A stretch of 7,018 nt of DNA from NCBI RefSeq assembly GCF_032714475.1, contig NZ_JAWDKD010000032.1:1-7018 (forward strand). The letters run 5' to 3'. The notes beneath the pieces were generated by a model. That model worked only from the letters and a program-made list of their open reading frames with translations, was not told where the DNA came from and made no database searches. The stretch is from Methanolapillus africanus. GTDB lineage: Archaea; Halobacteriota; Methanosarcinia; Methanosarcinales; Methanosarcinaceae. The position numbers were made by a program, and so were the translations under genes. The stretch's first letter is position 1, and every line of letters begins with the position of its first letter. Below, piece after piece: positions 1 to 7,018 of the stretch.

Positions 1-1128
1 GTGATTGTTACAGCGTCGCTTGTGCTCACAACAGTCAATGTTGCGGCATTCGATTCCTTAACATCGCCTTGTGTGCCGGTGATCACAACTCTGAATTGAG
101 TTTGATCATCTGCCAGAACGGTTGCAGGCGTGGTGTAACTGTCAGACGTCGCACTTGAAATGTCGCTGAACGTGGCGCCGCTGTCAGTGGATTTCTGCCA
201 CTGGTAAGAAGCAGCGTTGTTCGCAGTAACACTGAAGGTGGCCGTTTCGCCTTCAACCACGATTTGGCTGACAGGCTGCGCGGTGATTGTTACAGCGTCG
301 CTTGTGCTCACAACAGTCAATGTTGCGGCATTCGATTCCTTAACATCGCCTTGTGTGCCGGTGATCACAACTCTGAATTGAGTTTGATCATCTGCCAGAA
401 CGGTTGCAGCAGTTGTGTAACTGTCTGAAATCGCACTTGAAATGTCGCTGAACGTGACGCCGCTGTCAGTGGATTTTTGCCACTGGTAAGAAGCAGCGTT
501 GTTTGCACCCACGTTGAATGTTGCTGTTTCGCCTTCAACCACGATTTGGCTGACAGGCTGCGTTGTGATTGTTACGGCGTCGCTTGTGCTCACAACAGTC
601 AATGTTGCGGCATTCGATTCCTTAACATCGCCTTCTGTACCAGTGATCACAACTCTGAATTGAGTTTGGTCATCGGCCAGAACGGTTGCAGCAGTTGTGT
701 AACTGTCAGACGTCGCACTTGAAATGTCGCTGAACGTGACGCCGCTGTCAGTGGATTTCTGCCACTGATAAGAAGCAGCATTGTTTGCAGCAACATTAAA
801 GGTGGCTGTTTCGCCTTCAACCACGATTTGGCTGACAGGCTGCGTTGTGATTGTTACGGCGTCGCTTGTACTCACAACAGTCAATGTTGCAGCATTCGAT
901 TCCTTAACATCGCCTTCTGTACCGGTGATCACAACTCTGAATTGAGTTTGGTCATCGGCCAGAACGGTTGCAGCAGTTGTGTAACTGTCAGACGTTGCAC
1001 TTGAAATGTCGCTGAACGTGACGCCGCTGTCAGTGGATTTCTGCCACTGGTAAGAAGCAGCGTTGTTTGCAGCCACATTGAAGGTGGCTGTTTCGCCTTC
1101 AACAACGATTTGGCTGACAGGCTGCGTC
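1..1128 (-). repeat. Type-A Ig-like domain array, four units of 282 bp (94 aa)
   Basis: Four head-to-tail units start at 1, 283, 565 and 847 with no spacer. They form the C-proximal part of the visible protein. Motifs in order: TQPVSQIVVEGETATF (about residues 1-16), YQWQKSTDSG (about 26-35), DISSATSDSYTT, LADDQTQFRVVI, GDVKESNAATLTV, and the linker VVSTSDAVTIT. Relative to type B there is one extra residue in the STDSG turn and one in the loop before RVVI. The Tyr pair before RVV in type B is Gln-Phe here. Units differ modestly: A1 has SGATF and TTPAT where the others have SGVTF and TTAAT; A1 and A2 have GTQGD while A3 and A4 have GTEGD; A2 has SAISD for SATSD; strand B is TFSVTA in A1 but TFNVGA or TFNVAA in the others. 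The array runs off the left edge, so the copy number is a minimum. Confidence 0.92.
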
Positions 1129-4100
1129 GTGATTGAAATCGCATCCGTTGCGCTCAAGACCGTCAACTTGGCAGAGTTGGAAGTCAACTCGTCGCCGTTA
1201 ACACCGGCAATCACGACTCTGTAATAAGTCATACCGGCAGCGGTGGCGTCAGCAGTTGTGTAACTGCTTGCGGTTGCACCGGAGATGTCCGTGAACGTTG
1301 TATTATCTGCAGATTCCTGCCATTGATAGCCGTTTGCGTTCGTTGCAGTCACACTGAACGTTGCATTTTGACCGATTGAAATGTTCTTGTCAGCCGGCTG
1401 TGTTGTGATTGAAATCGCATCCGTTGCACTGAGAACAGTCAACTTGGCAGAGTTGGAAGTCAGCTCGTCGCCGTTAACACCGGCAATCACGACTCTGTAG
1501 TAAGTTACACCGGCAGCGGTGGCATCAGCGGTTGTGTAACCGGCAGATGTGGCACCGGAGATGTCCGTGAACGTTACGTTGTCCGCGGATTCCTGCCATT
1601 GGTAACCGTTTGCGTTCGTTGCAGTCACACTGAAAGTTGCATTTTGACCGATTGAAATGTTCTTGTCAGCCGGCTGTGTTGTGATTGAGATCGCATCTGT
1701 TGCGCTCAAGACAGTCAACTTGGCAGAGTTGGAAGTCAGCTCATCGCCGTTAACACCTGCAATCACGACTCTGTAATAAGTCATGCCGGCAGCGGTAGCA
1801 TCGGCGGTTGTGTAACCGGCTGATGTAGCACCGGAGATGTCCGTGAACGTTGTATTGTCTGCAGATTCCTGCCATTGATAGCCGTTTGCGTTCGTTGCAG
1901 TCACGCTGAACGTTGCGTTTTGACCGATTGAAATGTTCTTGTCAGCCGGTTGGGTTGTGATTGAGATCGCATCTGTTGCACTCAAGACAGTCAACTTGGC
2001 AGAGTTGGAGGTCAACTCGTCACCGTTAACACCTGCAATCACGACTCTGTAATAAGTCATACCGGCAACGGTGGCATCAGCGGTTGTGTAACCGGCCGAT
2101 GTGGCACCGGAGATGTCCGTGAACGTTGTGTTGTCCGTGGATTCCTGCCATTGATAGCCGTTTGCATTCGTTGCGGTCACACTGAACGTTGCATTTTGTC
2201 CGATTGAAATGTTCTTGTCAGCCGGCTGTGTTGTGATTGAGATCGCATCTGTTGCGCTCAAGACAGTCAACTTGGCAGAGTTGGAAGTCAGCTCATCGCC
2301 GTTAACACCGGCAATCACAACTCTGTAATAAGTCATGCCGGCAGCGGTGGCGTCAGCAGTTGTGTAACTGCTTGCGGTTGCACCGGAGATGTCCGTAAAC
2401 GTTATGTTGTCTGCGGATTCCTGCCATTGGTAACCGTTTGCATTCGTTGCAGTCACACTGAACGTTGCATTTTGACCGATTGAAATGTTCTTGTCAGCCG
2501 GTTGGGTTGTGATGGAAATCGCATCCGTTGCACTGAGAACAGTCAACTTGGCAGAGTTGGAAGTCAACTCGTCCCCGTTAACACCGACAATCACGACTCT
2601 GTAATAAGTCATACCGGCAGCGGTAGCATCAGCAGTTGTGTAACTGCTTGCGGTTGCACCGGAGATGTCAGTGAATGTTGTATTGTCTGCGGATTCTTGC
2701 CATTGGTAACCGTTTGCATTTGTTGCAGTCACACTGAACGTTGCATTTTGACCGATTGAAATGTTCTTATCAGCCGGTTGAGTTGTGATGGAAATCGCAT
2801 CCGTTGCACTCAAGACAGTCAACTTGGCAGAGTTGGAAGTCAGCTCATCACCGTTAACACCGGCAATCACGACTCTGTAATAAGTCATACCGGCAGCGGT
2901 GGCGTCAGCGGTTGTGTAACCGGCCGATGTGGCACCGGAGATGTCAGTGAACGTTATGTTGTCTGCGGATTCCTGCCATTGGTAACCGTTTGCATTCGTT
3001 GCAGTCACACTGAACGTTGCATTTTGTCCGATTGAAATGTTCTTGTCAGCCGGTTGCGTTATGATTGAGATCGCATCCGTTGCACTGAGAACAGTCAACT
3101 TGGCAGAGTTGGAGGTCAACTCGTCGCCGTTGGTTCCGGCAATCACGACTCTGTAATAAGTCATACCGGCAGCGGTAGCGTCAGCAGTTGTGTAACCGGC
3201 TGATGTGGCACCGGAGATGTCCGTGAATGTTGTGTTGTCTGCGGATTCCTGCCACTGGTAACCGTTTGCATTTGTTGCGACAACGCTGAACGTTGTATTT
3301 TGTCCGATTGAAATGTTCTTGTCAGCCGGTTGCGTTGTGATGGAAATCGCATCTGTTGCACTGAGAACAGTCAACTTGGCAGAGTTGGAAGTCAACTCGT
3401 CCCCGTTAACACCTGCAATCACGACTCTGTAATAAGTCATGCCGGCAGCGGTGGCGTCAGCGGTTGTGTAACCGGCTGATGTGGCACCGGAGATGTCCGT
3501 GAACGTTGTGTTGTCTGCGGATTCCTGCCATTGATAGCCGTTTGCATTTGTTGCAGTCACACTGAACGTTGCATTTTGACCGATTGAAATGTTCTTGTCA
3601 GCCGGTTGGATTGTGATGGAAATCGCATCCGTTGCACTGAGAACAGTCAACTTGGCAGAGTTGGAAGTCAGCTCGTCCCCGTTAACACCTGCAATGACCA
3701 CTCTGTAATAAGTCATACCGGCAACGGTAGCATCGGCGGTTGTGTAACCGGCAGATGTGGCACCGGAGATGTCCGTAAACGTTACGTTGTCTGCAGATTC
3801 CTGCCATTGATAGCCGTTTGCATTCGTTGCGGTCACACTGAACGTTGCATTTTGACCGATTGAAATGTTCTTGTCAGCCGGTTGGGTTGTGATTGAGATC
3901 GCATCCGTTGCACTGAGAACAGTCAACTTGGCAGAGTTGGAGGTCAACTCGTCGCCGTTGGTTCCGGCAATCACGACTCTGTAATAAGTCATACCGGCAG
4001 CGGTAGCGTCAGCGGTTGTGTAACCGGCTGATGTAGCACCGGAGATGTCCGTAAACGTTATGTTGTCTGCGGATTCCTGCCACTGGTAACCGTTTGCATT

Positions 4101-7018
4101 CGTTGCAGTCACACTGAACGTTGCGTTTTGACCGATTGAAATGTTCTTGTCAACAGGCTGTGTTGTGATTGAAATCGCATCCGTTGCACTGAGAACAGTC
4201 AACTTGGCAGAGTTGGAAGTCAACTCGTCGCCGTTGGTTCCGGCAATCACGACTCTGTAATAAGTCATACCGGCAGCGGTGGCGTCAGCAGTTGTGTAAC
4301 TGCTTGCGGTTGCACCGGAGATGTCAGTGAATGTTGTATTGTCTGCGGATTCTTGCCATTGGTAACCGTTTGCATTTGTTGCAGTCACACTGAACGTTGC
4401 ATTTTGACCGATTGAAATGTTCTTATCAGCCGGTTGAGTTGTGATGGAAATCGCATCCGTTGCACTCAAGACAGTCAACTTGGCAGAGTTGGAAGCCAAC
4501 TCGTCGCCGTTAACACCGGCAATCACGACTCTGTAATAAGTCATGCCGGCAGCGGTAGCGTCAGCAGTTGTGTAACCGGCTGATGTGGCGCCGGAGATGT
4601 CCGTGAACGTTGTATTATCTGCGGATTCTTGCCACTGGTAACCGTTTGCATTCGTTGCGGTCACACTGAACGTTGCGTTTTGTCCGATTGAAATGTTCTT
4701 GTCAACAGGCTGCGTTGTGATTGAGATCGCATCTGTTGCGCTCAAGACCGTCAACTTGGCAGAGTTGGAAGTCAACTCGTCCCCGTTAACACCTGCAATC
4801 ACAACTCTGTAATAAGTCATGCCGGCAGCGGTGGCGTCAGCAGTTGTGTAACCGGCCGATGTGGCACCGGAGATGTCCGTGAACGTTGTGTTGTCCGTGG
4901 ATTCCTGCCATTGATAGCCGTTTGCATTCGTTGCGGTCACACTGAACGTTGCATTTTGTCCGATTGAAATGTTCTTGTCAGCCGGCTGTGTTGTGATTGA
5001 GATCGCATCTGTTGCGCTCAAGACAGTCAACTTGGCAGAGTTGGAAGTCAGCTCATCGCCGTTAACACCTGCAATCACGACTCTGTAATAAGTCATACCG
5101 GCAACGGTGGCATCAGCGGTTGTGTAACCGGCCGATGTGGCACCGGAGATGTCCGTGAACGTTGTGTTGTCCGTGGATTCCTGCCATTGATAGCCGTTTG
5201 CATTCGTTGCAGTCACACTGAAAGTTGCGTTTTGACCGATTGAAATGTTCTTGTCAGCCGGTTGGGTTGTGATTGAAATCGCATCTGTTGCGCTCAAGAC
5301 AGTCAACTTGGCAGAGTTGGAAGTCAGCTCATCTCCGTTAACACCGGAAATAACCACTCTGTAATAAGTCATGCCGGCAGTGGTAGCATCGGCGGTTGTG
5401 TAACCGGCGGATGTGGCACCGGAGATGTCCGTGAACGTTACGTTGTCTGCGGATTCCTGCCATTGGTAACCGTTTGCATTCGTTGCAGTCACACTGAACG
5501 TTGCATTTTGACCGATTGAAATGTTCTTGTCAGCCGGTTGGGTTGTGATGGAAATCGCATCTGTTGCACTGAGAACAGTCAACTTGGCAGAGTTGGAAGT
5601 CAGCTCGTCCCCGTTAACACCTGCAATGACCACTCTGTAATAAGTCATACCGGCAACGGTAGCATCGGCGGTTGTGTAACCGGCTGATGTAGCACCGGAG
5701 ATGTCAGTGAACGTTATGTTGTCTGCGGATTCCTGCCATTGGTAACCGTTTGCGTTCGTTGCAGTCACGCTGAACGTTGCGTTTTGACCGATTGAAATGT
5801 TCTTGTCAGCCGGTTGGGTTGTGATTGAGATCGCATCTGTTGCACTCAAGACAGTCAACTTGGCAGAGTTGGAGGTCAACTCGTCACCGTTAACACCTGC
5901 AATCACGACTCTGTAATAAGTCATACCGGCAACGGTGGCATCAGCGGTTGTGTAACCGGCTGATGTAGCACCGGAGATGTCAGTGAACGTTATGTTGTCT
6001 GCGGATTCCTGCCATTGGTAACCGTTTGCATTCGTTGCAGTCACACTGAAAGTTGCGTTTTGACCGATTGAAATGTTCTTGTCAGCCGGTTGGGTTGTGA
6101 TGGAAATCGCATCCGTTGCACTGAGAACAGTCAACTTGGCAGAGTTAGAAGTCAACTCATCCCCGTTAACACCTGCAATCACAACTCTGTAATAAGTCAT
6201 GCCGGCAGCGGTGGCGTCAGCAGTTGTGTAACCGGCCGATGTGGCACCGGAGATGTCCGTGAACGTTGTATTGTCCGCGGATTCCTGCCATTGGTAACCG
6301 TTTGCATTGTCTGCAACAACGCTGAACGTTGCGTTTTGTCCGATTGAAATGTTCTTGTCAGCAGGTTGGGTTGTGATGGAAATCGCATCCGTTGCACTCA
6401 AGACAGTCAACTTGGCAGAGTTGGAGGTCAACTCGTCGCCGTTGGTTCCGGCAATCACGACTCTGAAGTAAGTCATGCCGGCAGCGGTAGCATCGGCGGT
6501 TGTATAACCGGCAGATGTGGCGCCGGAGATGTCCGTGAACGTTGTATTGTCTGCGGATTCCTGCCACTGGTAACCGTTTGCATTCGTTGCAGTCACGCTG
6601 AACGTTGCGTTTTGACCGATTGAAATATTCTTGTCAGCCGGTTGGGTTGTGATTGAAATCGCATCCGTTGCACTGAGAACAGTCAACTTGGCAGAGTTGG
6701 AAGTCAACTCGTCCCCGTTAACACCGACAATCACGACTCTGTAATAAGTCATACCGGCAGCGGTAGCATCAGCAGTTGTGTAACTGCTTGCGGTTGCACC
6801 GGAGATGTCCGTGAACGTTGTGTTGTCCGCGGATTCCTGCCATTGGTAACCATTTGCATTCGTTGCGGTCACGCTGAACGTTGCGTTTTGTCCGATTGAA
6901 ATGTTCTTGTCAGCCGGTTGAGTTGTGATTGAAATCGCATCCGTTGCACTGAGAACAGTCAACTTGGCAGAGTTGGAAGTCAACTCGTCGCCGTTGGTTC
7001 CGGCAATCACGACTCTGT
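1..7018 (-). CDS. Giant tandem Ig-like repeat protein, internal fragment (partial at both ends)
   Basis: One frame stays open across the window (codons from 7016 down to 3, at least 2,338 residues), with no start or stop codon in view. It encodes about 25 tandem domains of 92-94 residues. Each has Ig-like hallmarks: Q-P at the start, a strand ATFSV, a core Trp in YQWQ, a DISGAT turn, a Tyr-corner-like stretch G-M-T-Y-Y-R-V, and a final strand LTV. The usual Ig cysteines are absent; Val sits where the second Cys would be. Composition is acidic (net about -5 per type-B domain, -7 per type-A) and Thr+Ser+Ala make up about 42% of type B. Differences between repeats fall mainly at third positions of this frame, which confirms strand and frame. 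Serial cysteine-free Ig-like domains are known from large bacterial adhesins and stalk proteins, so a surface or secreted role is inferred. No signal peptide, anchor, enzyme domain or ligand site is visible. Frame is near certain, Ig-like fold likely, function unproven. Confidence 0.93.
1123..1134 (-). other. Type-B to type-A switch point in the domain array
   Basis: This is the only change of domain type in the window. On the protein, the last type-B linker (AISIT) runs into the first type-A start (TQPVSQ) without extra residues, so the two families share the same border phase. The period changes from 276 to 282 bp here. The change is abrupt at the level of whole units: B1 is fully type B and A4 fully type A. 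The border may mark a functional boundary, such as stalk versus anchor-proximal domains, but nothing in the sequence proves this. Confidence 0.8.
1882..2096 (-). repeat. 215-bp exact duplicate of 5746-5960, spanning a domain border
   Basis: The tract runs from B3 into B4 and matches B17 into B18, fourteen units away. The flanks differ at 1881 and 2097. It includes the ATVAG variant. This tract shares unit B4 with the 2083-2309 duplicate, so B4 matches B18 over its low-coordinate half and B14 over its high-coordinate half. B4 is therefore a clear mosaic. Confidence 0.83.
2083..2309 (-). repeat. 227-bp exact duplicate of 4843-5069, spanning a domain border
   Basis: By base-by-base comparison, this stretch (end of B4 into B5) is identical to 4843-5069 (end of B14 into B15), ten units away. 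The flanks differ at 2082 and 2310. It carries the less common ESTD variant and the TAT-CAA codon pair of the YQWQ motif. Because the identical tract crosses a unit border, it reflects copying of a segment out of register with single domains, by duplication or gene conversion. Confidence 0.85.
2515..2669 (-). repeat. 155-bp exact duplicate of 6655-6809 within one domain
   Basis: B6 and B21, fifteen units apart, are identical over this tract. They are the only units with Val-Gly-Val-Asn in place of Ala-Gly-Val-Asn after RVVI (GTC for GCC), and both have GATASSY. Outside the tract B6 instead follows B12, so B6 combines two ancestries. Confidence 0.8.
2629..2839 (-). repeat. 211-bp exact duplicate of 4285-4495, spanning a domain border
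   Basis: The tract runs from B6 into B7 and matches B12 into B13, six units away. The flanks differ at 2628 and 2840. Both copies carry the GATASSY variant plus several silent changes that no other unit combines: a T in the Asn codon near the NITF strand, an A in the NISIG stretch, and an A in the Thr codon before Q-P. Shared rare silent markers make a recent common origin of the two tracts likely. Confidence 0.85.
3061..3336 (-). repeat. Divergent type-B unit B8
   Basis: This unit has more amino-acid changes than most. Its strand-B region reads QNTTFSVVAT rather than QNATFSVTAT, its FG-type loop is GTNG, and the last residue of its linker is Ile instead of Thr (ATA for ACA) because of an A at 3061. 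The Val-Val-Ala form is shared only with B19 among type-B units. It remains in frame with no indel, so it is a variant domain and not a decayed one. Confidence 0.75.
3062..3185 (-). repeat. 124-bp exact duplicate of 3890-4013 carrying the GTNG loop
   Basis: B8 and B11, three units apart, are identical over this tract, which contains the GTNG form of the loop after RVVI. The rest of B8 differs clearly from B11, again giving a mosaic unit. Confidence 0.78.
3631..3752 (-). repeat. 122-bp exact duplicate of 5563-5684 within one domain
   Basis: B10 and B17, seven units apart, share this tract. It includes a silent codon pattern in RVVI (GTG GTC ATT) that I see in no other unit, and the ATVAG variant. 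The flanks differ at 3630 and 3753. Confidence 0.78.
4705..4723 (-). repeat. Type-A-like patch at a type-B domain border (B13/B14)
   Basis: The 19 bases here are identical to the type-A borders at 553-571 and 835-853, and give QPV in place of the type-B QPA. B11 has the same QPV change at 4153 with one silent difference. A short conversion tract from a type-A unit, or retention of an ancestral state, would explain it. The patch is short, so chance convergence is not excluded. Confidence 0.55.
6097..6372 (-). repeat. Divergent type-B unit B19
   Basis: Strand B and the turn after it read TFSVVADNAN instead of TFSVTATNAN. The Asp-Asn-Ala part comes from a GAC-AAT codon pair unique to this unit. 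It shares Val-Val-Ala with B8. The change adds one more negative charge in the turn before the core Trp. The reading frame and length are unchanged. Confidence 0.72.

Larger units (their letters stand above)
1129..7018 (-). repeat. Type-B Ig-like domain array, 21 complete units of 276 bp (92 aa) plus one partial
   Basis: Units start at 1129 and every 276 bases up to 6649, with no indel between copies. A 94-base partial unit begins at 6925 and runs off the right edge. Consensus motifs by residue: TQPADKNISIGQNATFSV (1-18), GYQWQES (25-31), ITFTDISGATSAGYTT (35-50), AAGMTYYRVVIAG (55-67), VNGDELTSNSAKLTV (68-82), LSATDAISIT (83-92). Trp28 and Tyr60/Tyr61 would be core positions of an Ig sandwich. 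Linkers are fixed in length, giving a regular rod-like spacing. Recurrent alternatives are GVNG or GTNG (67-70), GATSAGY or GATASSY (42-48), QPAD or QPVD (2-5), ESAD or ESTD (30-33) and ATAAG or ATVAG (53-57). The exact 276-bp period and low divergence indicate expansion by unit duplication. Confidence 0.95.

Noticed and set aside
477..722. An 81-codon plus-strand open frame in the type-A region
   Set aside because: It is antisense to the type-A domains, broken in the neighbouring copies, and has no recognisable motif or start signal.
929..6567. Short minus-strand frames (929-1144, 3161-3361, 6197-6397, 6358-6567)
   Set aside because: They lie out of phase with the window-long minus-strand frame; the in-phase reading gives the Ig-like domains.
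2502..6623. Recurring 85-codon open frames on the plus strand (2502-2759, 2778-3035, 3606-3863, 6090-6347, 6366-6623)
   Set aside because: They recur at the repeat period because the same DNA repeats, they use TTG-type starts without a ribosome binding site, their products are cysteine-rich and family-less, and most substitutions that are silent on the minus strand change their residues.
1129..7018. In-frame ATG codons inside type-B units (Met58) as possible starts
   Set aside because: They lie inside the GMTYYRV strand of nearly every domain, with no ribosome binding site and the frame open upstream, so they are internal methionines.
1..7018. CRISPR array or satellite DNA
   Set aside because: Units of 276 and 282 bp abut without variable spacers, both periods are multiples of three, and the differences follow codon constraint. 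This is a coding repeat.
1..7018. Mobile element, tRNA, rRNA, promoter or terminator
   Set aside because: No transposase-like frame, terminal inverted repeats, RNA fold, promoter pair or hairpin with T-run was seen; every base belongs to the repeat array.

Overview
The whole window lies inside one gene on the minus strand. Its frame is open from edge to edge: 2,338 complete codons, read from base 7016 down to base 3, with no stop codon found on reading it through. Neither the start codon nor the stop codon is in view, so this is an internal slice of a giant protein. The encoded protein is a run of Ig-like beta-sandwich domains and nothing else. No second gene, RNA gene, promoter, terminator, insertion sequence or CRISPR array is visible.

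Layout, in protein order from N to C (high to low coordinates): a partial type-B domain (7018-6925); 21 complete type-B domains of exactly 276 bp / 92 aa (6924-1129, units starting every 276 bases from 1129); then four type-A domains of exactly 282 bp / 94 aa (1128-1). I number units by ascending coordinate: A1-A4, then B1-B22. The two types are about half identical and differ by two single-residue indels. Both share the motifs Q-P, ATF-V, YQWQ, DIS-AT, RVVI and LTV. The protein is acidic, rich in Thr, Ser and Ala, and the consensus domains contain no cysteine.

Differences between type-B copies are mostly synonymous, so the protein sequence is conserved while the DNA has drifted. Variants are shuffled among copies in blocks, and several blocks of 120-230 bp are identical between units 6, 10 or 14 repeats apart and run across domain borders. 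This points to past duplication, unequal crossing-over or gene conversion.

The organism is most likely a bacterium: one uninterrupted frame carries serial Ig-like modules of a kind known from very large secreted or surface proteins of Gram-negative environmental and gut bacteria. The phylum cannot be fixed from repeats alone. The likely role is an extended stalk or adhesin at the cell surface. That is inference, since no signal peptide, anchor or ligand-binding domain is in view.
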